From positions 124,001 through 188,000 of the forward strand of contig JAXMBN010000001.1 of assembly GCA_046349875.1 (NCBI GenBank): a stretch of 64,000 nt of DNA. The letters are read 5' to 3'. The position numbers were made by a program, and so were the translations under genes. This DNA comes from JAXMBN01 sp046349875. GTDB lineage: Bacteria; Planctomycetota; Planctomycetia; Pirellulales; Pirellulaceae. Positions 1-8,222 of the stretch are shown here, piece by piece. A model generated the notes under the pieces. The model ran no database searches. It was given only the letters and a program-made list of their open reading frames with translations, and had not been told where the DNA came from. Each line of letters begins with the position of its first letter. Within the stretch, counting starts at the first letter, position 1.

Positions 1-2
1 CT

Positions 3-503
3 GTTATTTTCTCGAAAGATGAAAGAAATATCGTTGTGGAAGGTCGCTGCTTTCTTCGGATGGTCGATCGCGATAGAGAAACGCCTGTCTTTTGCCGTTC
101 GGCCAAGCTTGTTTTGGACAGCGAGCTTCTTCTGTGCGCTGAAGTCGAAGGAATCTCCAGAAGAATCGATCCGCCAGTTCCCTTTCCCTTCAAAACAGAA
201 AGGCTATCCGTGCTTTCGGACGGAAACGTCCTTGCATGGACTGACAATTACTGTATCTACGTCGGGACAATCGATCTTGTCGTTTTTAATGGCGATGCTC
301 CTGAAGACGAGCGACTCTTTGTGCCGGACATGAACTGGTATACCTATCCAATGGTAACGCAACCTGGATACGACGGCGCGGGCTTCTTGAGATCGGCATA
401 CCAACGCGTGGATTCGATTCCTATGAACAGCAAGACCTTGACCGCAATGTCCGTAGCCTGCATTCCGCTGCTATGGTGCTTCGTTCCGCGCGATCCAAAA
501 TAG
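3..503 (+). CDS. Hypothetical protein, 3' part only (gene enters from the left)
   Basis: The frame is open from the first bases of the window with no stop, so this is the C-terminal part of a longer protein; the GTG at 36 is probably internal. The visible part is about 166 residues, ending in IPLLWCFVPRDPK. It holds aromatic and acidic stretches (DMNWYTYPMVTQPGYDGAG) but no motif I recognise, no membrane helix and no obvious repeats. It is the only plus-strand gene before 9.4 kb and converges on the M56 gene downstream. I cannot name a function; only its existence as a real open frame is supported. Confidence 0.5.
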   Translation, partial: VIFSKDERNIVVEGRCFLRMVDRDRETPVFCRSAKLVLDSELLLCAEVEGISRRIDPPVPFPFKTERLSVLSDGNVLAWTDNYCIYVGTIDLVVFNGDAPEDERLFVPDMNWYTYPMVTQPGYDGAGFLRSAYQRVDSIPMNSKTLTAMSVACIPLLWCFVPRDPK

Positions 504-800
504 TTGAGATTCTTCAGCAGCTACGGTACGCCCCTCGGGTGTACTTAGCCAAACTCAGGCAAGTTCGCATGTTCCATTTGATCTGGGAAAAATGTTGGAT
601 CACCGATAGGTACATGACATCGAACAAAGTCCATTGACCTTCTTGGGAAAATGGCCGAGATGAAGCGACAGTTCCTCACTTGGATAAAATCGATCGGCTT
701 AGAGCCTCCGCTTCTCTAACCACCTTTCATGGCTCGTCATCTTGAACTCGTGAGCCATGATTGTTGTATTGAAACGGAAACTCGCCTCGCGCCAGAATAC
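504..800. other. Intergenic stretch without recognisable features
   Basis: Roughly 300 bases between two convergent genes. I see no convincing open frame, RNA gene or strong terminator hairpin. Confidence 0.5.
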
Positions 801-2831
801 CTAGCGAAGTATTTTGGCCTGAATGGCTGGTGCTTTTGCAGCTCCCAACACTCGCTGGTAAGTCTCTGCAATCAACTTCTTGGCTTCTTCGAGAGTAAGC
901 CCTGCCACGGACAATGGTGGTAGCAACGGTAGATGAATGCGACCATCCCGCACAACGAATGGATGCCCCGTTCCTGCGGCCGCGTCACCATCGCCCGTCG
1001 AGATCCACAGGACATTTCCCTCTTCTATCTTGGAGATCGGTTTGGCCCCTGCAACCGAATGATCCGATTTGGGGATCGACACATTGACCAGAACAAGGTC
1101 CAGAATGCCCTTATCATTAGGTTGCGAAGCGATCACCATGGTTTGGCTAGGAGCCATGTCCACTGTCGATTGCACCGTCCAGGGTACGACATCACCTGCT
1201 TCTAACTGGGTGGCATCCCCCTGTGAAGTCGAATTGGTCTTCGTCAACTCTAACGAAACGCGCAACAGTCCCTTATCAATCACCGTCGGTTGGATCTCAA
1301 GCGTTATCCCCGCAACCTCTGCTTCGTCTTGCGACGGACTTGCGCTAATCTCAATCGTCCCATCGATGCCGCTTGGAATGAGAAGCGATGGGCTGGATAA
1401 GCAAATTGGTTGGGACGGTGTAATGACTTTCTCAACCAGTGTAATCGACTCATCGCTGGATAAGATCAAGACGGGCTGCCGCTTAAAAAGACGACCGAGA
1501 TAGGGTAGATCAGACAGAATGGGAATCGCCAGCCCTCGCGATTCTACCGAAACTCCTTCGAAGTGTTTGGCTAATTCACTGGATGCAAGTGTCTGAAAGA
1601 TCTGAACATCGACCTGCACAAGCGACACATCCACATCCCTATCCTGTGCTTCCGTCCTTACCATCGACAGCGGCAACATAAGCAACTCCTCCGTTGCTAA
1701 TTCGGGCTTCACCGGCGTAGGCTGTGCGAGGATCAGTACCGTTTCTGGGCTCGGTGAAGTTTGCGCTTCGAGGTAACGAGCTCCCGGTAGCACCATGGCT
1801 CCACACACGATCGCCACTGCATGAATCCACCATGGCGAACGACGACGACATCCTTGTCCAAGACGCATGATTCTCTCCAATCGAGAAGATGTGATATCCA
1901 CCGGCCGCACGCCCGGCAACGCCGGAGCTACACGCAGCAGGTGCTTCCATTCCAAAACATCCAGTAAACTACGAGCATAGGTCGCAGGCTGACACTTCAA
2001 TCGAGCGATGGTCTCCTCGTCGCAACATCGTTCCGATTCGATCGTCAAGCGGCGCGACGCAAGCCAAACCAAGGGGTGAAACCACCCCAAGCCACAAGCC
2101 AAGACCTGTATCAACGCTAACCACAAATCACCACGGCGAATATGAACCATCTCATGAGCGATGAGCGGTTCGAGTTCTTTATTGGAACGACCATTGACAA
2201 TGGCCAGTGGCAACAAAATGGTTGGACTCCAAAGCCCAAAGACGGCCGGGCCCAACAACCCACGGACCACTTTCACTCGCACGCGCCGTCGTACTTCCAG
2301 CTTGTGCTTCAATCGCTGAACGCACATCTGCAACTGTTCCGTTGCAGGCACCTCCGTCCTGACGACCTCCCGTATGAACAGCCTCCAGCGAAGGATGGCA
2401 ACGCCAAAAAATCCGAGACACCCTACGATCCAAATGCCGAGACACGAAGAAATGATGCGACTCCACCAGACTTCCGACCCTTGATGGGCTTCCAACGGGC
2501 TCGATGGTAATGCAGTGCGATTTGAATCCACTCGAACCACCGTGGTCACATCCTTGGCAAAAATCGACTCGATCGGCTTCCTCTCTTGATTGGCCGAAGA
2601 CACTGATAGATTCCAACGCGCCACATAGTCTGCTCCCAGACTAAAGAGCCCCATGGGACTACTCCACATCGGAGGTGTTAAGCACTTGATCAGAACCAAA
2701 GCCCACAACATATGCTTGAGGTGAGCTCGATCGCGACCGATATATCGCGTGACGATCCAAACCAAACAAGCCAGCATCGCCACTTGCCATGTTTGTTGGA
2801 TGAGGAGATGCACCAACTGGGACGAGTTCAT
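801..2831 (-). CDS. M56 (BlaR1/MecR1-like) membrane metalloprotease with secretin-like and Poly_export-like C-terminal region
   Basis: Probable membrane sensor-protease of the BlaR1/MecR1 type (676 aa). Hydrophobic helices lie near residues 10-30, 41-60 and 126-150. The zinc-protease motif HEMVH is at 226-230, followed by the family's second conserved block (ESERCCDE, about 265-272), and another helix near 335-350. Residues about 395-600 resemble secretin C-domains: IPILSDLPYLGRLFKRQP is close to the secretin 'P-LGDIP-LGRLF' motif. The last 75 residues (DGRIHLPLLPPLSVAGLTLEEAKKLI) look like a polysaccharide-export N-domain. The gene overlaps blaI by 4 bp (ATGA), so they are co-translated. Classical BlaR1 has a beta-lactam-binding domain here; this protein does not, so its ligand is unknown. 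Confidence 0.85.
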   Translation of the reverse strand: MNSSQLVHLLIQQTWQVAMLACLVWIVTRYIGRDRAHLKHMLWALVLIKCLTPPMWSSPMGLFSLGADYVARWNLSVSSANQERKPIESIFAKDVTTVVRVDSNRTALPSSPLEAHQGSEVWWSRIISSCLGIWIVGCLGFFGVAILRWRLFIREVVRTEVPATEQLQMCVQRLKHKLEVRRRVRVKVVRGLLGPAVFGLWSPTILLPLAIVNGRSNKELEPLIAHEMVHIRRGDLWLALIQVLACGLGWFHPLVWLASRRLTIESERCCDEETIARLKCQPATYARSLLDVLEWKHLLRVAPALPGVRPVDITSSRLERIMRLGQGCRRRSPWWIHAVAIVCGAMVLPGARYLEAQTSPSPETVLILAQPTPVKPELATEELLMLPLSMVRTEAQDRDVDVSLVQVDVQIFQTLASSELAKHFEGVSVESRGLAIPILSDLPYLGRLFKRQPVLILSSDESITLVEKVITPSQPICLSSPSLLIPSGIDGTIEISASPSQDEAEVAGITLEIQPTVIDKGLLRVSLELTKTNSTSQGDATQLEAGDVVPWTVQSTVDMAPSQTMVIASQPNDKGILDLVLVNVSIPKSDHSVAGAKPISKIEEGNVLWISTGDGDAAAGTGHPFVVRDGRIHLPLLPPLSVAGLTLEEAKKLIAETYQRVLGAAKAPAIQAKILR

Positions 2832-3214
2832 TTCTTGTCTCCTTCTTTCTCGAGCCGATCGAGCATCTGACGCAGTTCCGCTAAACCTTGTTCATCGATT
2901 CCACGCTCTTCAATCAAATGCCGCATCAAGGGCATGGTGTCACCAGCAAAGAGGCGATTGACTAAGTCATCAACCGTTTCGCGAATGACTGTGCGAGCCT
3001 TCGTTCGAGCAGAATAGATGCGAACGCGCCCTTCAAGTGTCGATTTGGCGTACCCTTTGGCTTCCAACCGCCGAAGGTAGGTCTGAACCGTCGCAAAATC
3101 CATTTGGCGATCTTCAGGAAGCGCCTCGTGGATCTGACGTACCGACGCTGGCGCCATTTTCCATAACAAACGTGCGATCTCCAACTCGCCTTTCGATAGC
3201 ATTGCCCGTTCCAC
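2828..3214 (-). CDS. blaI-like: BlaI/MecI/CopY-family transcriptional repressor
   Basis: A 128-aa winged-helix repressor. The N-terminal half carries the family's DNA-binding core (LSKGELEIARLLWKMAPASV, then TVQTYLRRLEAKGYAKSTLEGR), and the C-terminal half is the dimerisation region. BlaI-type repressors bind TACA-N2-TGTA operators and are released when the partner M56 protease is activated. The protease gene starts inside the repressor's stop codon. The promoter region just upstream contains a perfect TACATTTGTA site, so autoregulation of the two-gene operon is likely (inference). The target genes beyond the operon are unknown. Confidence 0.9.
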   Translation of the reverse strand: MERAMLSKGELEIARLLWKMAPASVRQIHEALPEDRQMDFATVQTYLRRLEAKGYAKSTLEGRVRIYSARTKARTVIRETVDDLVNRLFAGDTMPLMRHLIEERGIDEQGLAELRQMLDRLEKEGDKK

Positions 3215-3243
3215 ATTCGCCTCCTCATGCCGCCCGAATCAAG

Positions 3244-3290
3244 TACATTTGTAAGTACAAATTCTATACGTACAACCGTACGCATTGCAA
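3244..3290 (-). promoter_or_regulatory. Promoter with BlaI-type operator for the blaI-M56 operon
   Basis: On the minus strand a -35-like TTGCAA (3285-3290) and a -10-like TATAGA (3263-3268) are spaced by 16 bp. Between them is a perfect inverted repeat CGTAC-AACC-GTACG (3269-3282). Immediately downstream of the -10 lies TACATTTGTA (3244-3253), matching the TACA-N2-TGTA core bound by BlaI/MecI repressors. The position overlapping and just downstream of the promoter is what a repressor site needs. The transcription start is not shown experimentally. Confidence 0.6.
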
Positions 3291-3371
3291 CAGAAATTCC
3301 AAAATTCCTGCAAATGGATGGATGTTTGCCTTTTATCACCGGCAAACATTGGGAATGAAGGTCGAGTGAGA

Positions 3372-4685
3372 TTATTCAGAGATGCAATAAAGGAAAGATT
3401 CACCGCGAATGAAGATTTGGTCACCAGCGATGGCAAGCCCAGCTGCCACGCGGTCATCCAAACGATTCACGGCGACGGTTCGAGGAAGGTCGGCGTGCTG
3501 AATGACTTCGGTCGTTCCATGGAGATCGGTGATATAGACGTAACCATTCGCACCCACGGGTGACGAATAGATGTCACCTAACGAGCCCAGTCGAATCGCA
3601 CCAGGCACATCCTTTCCACTTGGCCCCGAAATTCGTGAAAGCACATTCTGATAGTGGGCAAGAAAATAGAGTGAATCATCATAGAGGAGCATGGAAGGGA
3701 CATAGGGTGTTCCACGCGTTCTCGTCCAAAGCACACGCGAAGAATCCGTGATATCGCCATGAGCTCCTTGGATCGAGATCGCCATTAGTACTCGTTTCTC
3801 ATAGCTGCTTCCGACATATACGATGCCATCGCGATAAACGGGTGTTGCCACGATGTTGCTCGACATTCCTCCGCATTCCCATAGAACGGTTCCATCGAAT
3901 AAGTCGTAACCTCGAACGCGATTGGTACCGCATACAATGACTTGTTTCTTGCCATCACAGTCCACAATGATCGGTGAACTCCATGAAGTATCCTCGCGTC
4001 TTGGTTGACGCCAAAGGACTTGGCCAGTCCTCTTGTTGAGCGCTAATAAAAAGGATTCCTCTTCGTGATCCCAGTTGATTATCAAGGTATCACCATCGAG
4101 AGCTGGTGAGGCGCCCTCACCATGTCCATGCTTGGTGTGCATCTGCCCTAAGATTTTGCTCCACACAATCTCACCCCTAGCGGCATCCACGGCATAGGTA
4201 CCAAAGCTACCCAAGTGCACGAAGATGAGCTTACCATCACTGACCGGCGAACTTGAAGCAAGGCTGGCTGTATAGTGTCCGCCCTCGACGGGTACCGCTT
4301 CGTGAAGGGCCCGTTGCCATAACTGTTTTCCATGGGTTCGATCCAAGGCCAGCAATTCAAATCGTTGCCGACTCGTCACCGGAAGATTATCGTGCTCACC
4401 CGGACGCCCACTCATTTTCGGTTCAAGCTTCGGGCCGATGGGAATGGCCGTCGTCACGTAGACGGCATCTCCGACAACCAATGGCGTACTATGTCCTTTA
4501 CCGGGAATCGGTGCTTTCCAGGCAATATTCTTGGAATCGCTCCACTCGATCGGCGGCTTGGAACCGGGAGCAATACCCGTGTTTTCGGGGCCACGCCACT
4601 GCAACCAATCCCTTTGCGATTGTCCCCATGCGGCGTGCGTCTCCAACAACCAAAGAGCCACCACCAACCATTGCCTAGCGCGCAT
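3372..4685 (-). CDS. Secreted PQQ-like beta-propeller repeat protein
   Basis: About 437 aa. The start at 4685 gives a clean signal peptide (MRARQWLVVALWLLETHAAWGQ); the frame extends 9 codons upstream but that would spoil it. The mature start WLQWRGPENTG is the conserved W-x-x-W-R-G-P-x-x-x-G signature of planctomycete PQQ-like proteins. Repeated blade motifs follow (ALDRTHGKQLWQ, ALNKRTGQVLWRQ, GYDLFDGTVLWE). Such proteins fold as eight-bladed propellers; most do not bind PQQ and their roles are mostly unknown. A second member of the family is at 11331-12605. It sits alone between blaI and the msr cluster, with 123 bases to the next gene. Confidence 0.85.
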   Translation of the reverse strand: MRARQWLVVALWLLETHAAWGQSQRDWLQWRGPENTGIAPGSKPPIEWSDSKNIAWKAPIPGKGHSTPLVVGDAVYVTTAIPIGPKLEPKMSGRPGEHDNLPVTSRQRFELLALDRTHGKQLWQRALHEAVPVEGGHYTASLASSSPVSDGKLIFVHLGSFGTYAVDAARGEIVWSKILGQMHTKHGHGEGASPALDGDTLIINWDHEEESFLLALNKRTGQVLWRQPRREDTSWSSPIIVDCDGKKQVIVCGTNRVRGYDLFDGTVLWECGGMSSNIVATPVYRDGIVYVGSSYEKRVLMAISIQGAHGDITDSSRVLWTRTRGTPYVPSMLLYDDSLYFLAHYQNVLSRISGPSGKDVPGAIRLGSLGDIYSSPVGANGYVYITDLHGTTEVIQHADLPRTVAVNRLDDRVAAGLAIAGDQIFIRGESFLYCISE

Positions 4686-4808
4686 GTGCATCGCCTCGCT
4701 GTATGTTTCCAAACCAATCGCGAAATGAGGGAACCGATGTGGCTCATTCCCCTTCTACGATCTTGATCACCGATTGGTTCGCCAGCCAAGAATGCTGCAG
4801 GGTTTCGT

Positions 4809-6488
4809 CTAAGCGTCGATACCCACAGAGCCGGCTGGGATCGATTGGCAAGCTAAAACCCAGCCTTCTTCGATCTCGCGACGACTGAGGGTCGCGGTCG
4901 ATTTCGATTGCACGTTCCCAGAACAAACTTTCGTCCGACATTGGCCACAGATGCCCGATCGACATTCAAAGGGAATCTCGACGTTCTGTTCTTCCGCAAT
5001 TTCGAGAAGAGTACTTCCCTGCGAGAATACCTTGATGTCCGATTTCAGAAAGTGCACTTCCTGCGGGAGCTGGTTGACATCCTGAGGCTCGTCGTTGGTA
5101 GATGCCTGAGATTGAGCCATTTGAAAGGCTTCTTTGCGAATATGCCGAGGATCAACACCCAGTTGTTCGAGAAGAGCTTGGGTATCCTCCATCATGGAAT
5201 TGGGACCACATAGAAACCACTCGACCGCCTTCAATTCTGGCACAATGTTGGCAATCAACGATGGATCGATCCGACCACGATGACCTTGCCAATCGGTTCC
5301 TTCTTCACGGGTCAAGGTCCATACGACACGAAGTCGTGAGTGCTCTCGCTGCAACGCTTCAAGCTCGCTTCGAAACAACATCTCGGATCGATCTTTGGCA
5401 ACAGCAATCCAGACGATATTCCCATTCCACTCGCGATCCGTGAGATAACGCACCATCGACATCATCGGAGTGGCTCCAACTCCTCCGGATATCAGCGCGA
5501 TCGATGAGGCCTCGCCACCGTTGAATGTAAAGGCTCCAAACGGAGCTTGAATGGCCACGCGATCGCCGACAGTTACGGTATCGTGAAGGTGCTGCGAGAA
5601 CAAACCCATCGATTCACGTTTAACGGTGATCTCACAGTAATCTCGTTGGCTAGGAGAGGAAGCAATAGTGTAGCATCGCGTCACTCGCTTTCCGTTTAGC
5701 AAAGCCTGAATCTGAAGATATTGCCCTGGCTGAAACGTGAAGGGCAAGCCTGAACCGTTGGTAAACCGAAAACGAAAGGTCTTGATGGTGGGAGTTTCTG
5801 AATTGATTTTCTCTACTTGCAATTCCCCTTTCCATTGTCTGCCAACCTGTGCAACTTGAGCCGTTGCTCCCTTTCGACCGGTGTGCTTCTTGATCATTCG
5901 CTCTTGAGCGATTCGCATAATTCGCCAAGCGAAGAGGCATCCAAGAACGATGGCGAAGAGAATCGGCTGTCGAAGGTCGGATTTGACGAGCAAGAAATAG
6001 TGCAAGACTCCCAAGATGGCGACCGCATAAGTAACGCGATGAAGTAGCTTCCAATGTTTGGGGCCGAGTCTCTGCAACATGCGGTTGGTAGAAGTGATGG
6101 TCAGTGGAATCATGAAGGCCAAGGCTAGAAATCCGACTTGCAAATAACGTCGCGAAAGAACCTCGGAAGCGGTACTGGCCAGGTTGAGCTGCCGGTCCCA
6201 AACAAAGTACAGCACAAAATGCAACGCGGCATAGACAAAGGCATGAACTCCTAACGTCCGGCGAAATGCAATCCATCCACTCCATCCCGTGATCTGACGC
6301 AATGGTGATATCGCCAATGTCAGCATCAAGAAAAGGAGCGATACGATCCCCGTTATGTGAATGGCGATATTGATCGCATTGGCACCCAGCTGATCGTTCC
6401 AAGCATCCCAAGCGAGCATCGCAAGTGGAACGAGGCTGTTGATGAGCACCAGTTTTTTGAGAAAGGGGAGAGATTCCGACGCCGGCAT
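4809..6488 (-). CDS. msrQ-like: MsrQ-like heme membrane subunit fused to NAD(P)H:flavin reductase and 2Fe-2S ferredoxin
   Basis: A 559-aa three-part protein. Residues about 10-200 form a ferric-reductase-like membrane domain with several helices and histidines fit to bind heme (HAFVYAALHFVLYF; HRVTYAVAILGVLHYF). Residues about 210-450 are an FNR-type module with FAD motif RCYTIASSPS, the ISGGVGATPMMSM nucleotide loop and a CGPNSMM end. Residues about 465-559 are a plant-type ferredoxin with cysteines at 509, 514, 517 and 547. In E. coli MsrQ receives electrons from a separate flavin reductase and passes them to periplasmic MsrP; here the chain NAD(P)H-FAD-(2Fe-2S)-heme is on one polypeptide (inference). 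It starts 38 bp after msrP, almost certainly the same operon. Confidence 0.88.
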   Translation of the reverse strand: MPASESLPFLKKLVLINSLVPLAMLAWDAWNDQLGANAINIAIHITGIVSLLFLMLTLAISPLRQITGWSGWIAFRRTLGVHAFVYAALHFVLYFVWDRQLNLASTASEVLSRRYLQVGFLALAFMIPLTITSTNRMLQRLGPKHWKLLHRVTYAVAILGVLHYFLLVKSDLRQPILFAIVLGCLFAWRIMRIAQERMIKKHTGRKGATAQVAQVGRQWKGELQVEKINSETPTIKTFRFRFTNGSGLPFTFQPGQYLQIQALLNGKRVTRCYTIASSPSQRDYCEITVKRESMGLFSQHLHDTVTVGDRVAIQAPFGAFTFNGGEASSIALISGGVGATPMMSMVRYLTDREWNGNIVWIAVAKDRSEMLFRSELEALQREHSRLRVVWTLTREEGTDWQGHRGRIDPSLIANIVPELKAVEWFLCGPNSMMEDTQALLEQLGVDPRHIRKEAFQMAQSQASTNDEPQDVNQLPQEVHFLKSDIKVFSQGSTLLEIAEEQNVEIPFECRSGICGQCRTKVCSGNVQSKSTATLSRREIEEGWVLACQSIPAGSVGIDA

Positions 6489-6526
6489 GATATTCCAATC
6501 CCTTCAGCGGATTTCAGAAGCGGATT

Positions 6527-7510
6527 TCAAAAGTATCTGCGAAGATCCATACCTTGATAGAGATCTCCGACTTGCTCTTCATAGCCATTGAACATGAGCG
6601 TGGGCCGTCGCCCCGATTCGCCGATGCGTTGTTCCGTAGCTTGGCTCCAGCGAGGATGGTCGACCTTCGGATTGACATTGGCATAGAAGCCATATTCCGA
6701 CGGCGCGTAACGATTCCAACTGGTTGGTGGCTGGTCCTCAAGCAACGTGATTCGCACAATGGATTTGATCCCTTTGAATCCATACTTCCATGGAACCACC
6801 AAACGAATAGGTGCTCCATCTTGAGGCGGAAGGGATTTACCATAGAGTCCCGTAGCTAAGAGCGTCAGCGGATGCATGGCCTCGTCCAAGCGAAGGCCTT
6901 CGACATACGGCCATTCCAATACATCGGTTTTCTGACCAGGCATTCGAATAGGGTCGTGGAGCGTCTGCATAGCCACAAACCGAGCTGACGCTTGCGGCAC
7001 AACGGCTTCGAGTACATCGCGGAGCGGAACGCCGGCCCATGGAATCACCATCGACCATGCTTCGACGCATCGCATGCGATAGATACGTTCCTGTGGCTGG
7101 CGCAAAGCATGAAGCTGCTCGATGGTGAAAGTCCTTGGCTTGTCGACTAGCCCATCCACTTGGACCGTCCAACCATCGGTCCGAAAACCGGCGGCGAGAT
7201 TCGCCACGAGCTGCTTGTTGGTGGTGAACTCGTAAAAGTTGTTGTAGGTCAAGATATTCCGCTCAGAAGTCTTTTCCTCATTCACCGTCCACCCGTTCTG
7301 CAGCCGTTCCTCTTCCGAAACGTTTTCAGCAACGACGACTGGTTCCGCGTTTTCGTTGACTGCGTTGACCACGGGATTGGCATACCGATAAGCAGCTGCT
7401 GTTGCCACCGTGGTTGCTACCAAGCCAGCCCCTCGCATCCATTGACGCCGATTCCAATAGAGATGCGGTGGCGTTACTTCGTCTTTCGAAATCACCGGTC
7501 CGTCTTTCAT
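6527..7510 (-). CDS. msrP: Periplasmic protein-methionine-sulfoxide reductase, molybdopterin subunit MsrP (YedY)
   Basis: Reduces methionine sulfoxide in periplasmic proteins, using electrons from MsrQ. The start at 7510 is preferred over an ATG at 7522 because GGAG (7517-7520) sits 6 bases before it; this gives 327 aa. A twin-arginine signal (NRRQWMRGAG, Arg 21-22) with a hydrophobic stretch indicates Tat export. The sulfite-oxidase-fold signature MRCVEAWSMVIPW holds the molybdenum-ligand Cys148. Later conserved blocks include GAPIRLVVPWKYGFKGIKSI and the C-terminal PRWSQA. It follows the methionine-rich lipoprotein gene and precedes the msrQ fusion, matching msrPQ order. Confidence 0.93.
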   Translation of the reverse strand: MKDGPVISKDEVTPPHLYWNRRQWMRGAGLVATTVATAAAYRYANPVVNAVNENAEPVVVAENVSEEERLQNGWTVNEEKTSERNILTYNNFYEFTTNKQLVANLAAGFRTDGWTVQVDGLVDKPRTFTIEQLHALRQPQERIYRMRCVEAWSMVIPWAGVPLRDVLEAVVPQASARFVAMQTLHDPIRMPGQKTDVLEWPYVEGLRLDEAMHPLTLLATGLYGKSLPPQDGAPIRLVVPWKYGFKGIKSIVRITLLEDQPPTSWNRYAPSEYGFYANVNPKVDHPRWSQATEQRIGESGRRPTLMFNGYEEQVGDLYQGMDLRRYF

Positions 7511-7534
7511 GATTCGCTCCATTGATGGATTCGA

Positions 7535-7897
7535 CTATTTTTTCCCATCCTTCATCATCCCATCTTTCATCATTCCATCCTTCATCATTCCGTCCTTCAT
7601 CATTCCGTCCTTCATCATTCCATCCTTCCATCATTCCATCCTCTTCATCATTCCATCCTTTTCATCATTCCATCCTTTCCATCATTCCATCCTTTCCATC
7701 ATTCCATCCTCTTCCATCATTCCATCCTCTCCATCATTCCATCCTTCATCATTCCATCCTTCATCATTCCATCCTTCATCATTCCATCCTTCATCATTCC
7801 ATCCTTCATCATTCCATCCTTCATCATTCCATCCTTCATCATTCCATCCCTTTCCATCATTCCATCCTCTTATCATCCCATCTTTCATCATCCCGTC
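7535..7897 (-). repeat. 15-bp minisatellite (23 units of 15-18 bp) inside the methionine-rich lipoprotein gene
   Basis: Reading the minus strand, the consensus unit is GATGGAATGATGAAG, which in frame encodes Asp-Gly-Met-Met-Lys. From the gene's 5' side the unit lengths are 15, 16, 18, seven of 15, 17, 18, four of 17, 16 and six of 15. The total is 363 bp, exactly divisible by three. The last unit (GATGGGAAAAAATAG) encodes DGKK-stop in the same frame as the start codon. Units that are not multiples of 15 shift the frame: the seven identical central units are read as Gly-Trp-Asn-Asp-Glu, and after the 13th unit a TGA at 7682-7684 ends the frame. Confidence 0.95.
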
Positions 7898-8008
7898 TTG
7901 CATGCCAGGACGTGCGGTTGAGGTCATCTGACGATCGTTAGGCTGACATCCTAACACGCATCCCAAGCCCAAAACTGCGATACCACCGATGAAACGTACT
8001 CGACTCAT
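7682..8008 (-). CDS. Methionine-rich pentapeptide-repeat lipoprotein (MrpX-like), reading frame interrupted
   Basis: Likely periplasmic lipoprotein. The start at 8008 is preferred over 8014 because GGGAG lies 7 bases upstream; it gives a signal peptide with lipobox VLGC (Cys21). The mature part begins QPNDRQMTS and goes into repeats DGMMK, then, after a 16-bp unit, GWNDE x7, then back to DGMMEEDGMM before TGA at 7682. The original gene probably ran to the in-frame TAG at 7535-7537 (158 codons, nearly all DGMMK, about two Met per unit). Its place just before msrP suggests it is a sacrificial methionine pool or oxidant sponge repaired by MsrP, as MrpX is in Azospira. Metal binding is an alternative. 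Frameshifts could be real, phase-variable or assembly error. Confidence 0.75.
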   Translation of the reverse strand: MSRVRFIGGIAVLGLGCVLGCQPNDRQMTSTARPGMQDGMMKDGMIRGWNDGKGWNDEGWNDEGWNDEGWNDEGWNDEGWNDEGWNDEGWNDGEDGMMEEDGMMERME

Positions 8009-8222
8009 GCTCATTCTCCCAAATTGGAAACAAAGGAAGGGCTAAACCCAACACGATGTCATTGGGACGCGTCGACTAAGAAAATTCTTACTGCAAATTT
8101 CATTTCTACGATTGAGGCTCGCGCACGTCGGAAGAGACATGAATGGTGCGTAGATCATGCCATCAAAGGAGACCGTAAAAGTACGACGCTTGAGAGAGTG
8201 CTTGTCTGCCAAGCAGAGCGTG

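Noticed and set aside
7509..7941. Plus-strand open frames made of HHSILHHSI and PSFHPSS repeats
   Set aside because: They are the complementary reading of the minisatellite inside the minus-strand lipoprotein gene, with no signal or ribosome site.
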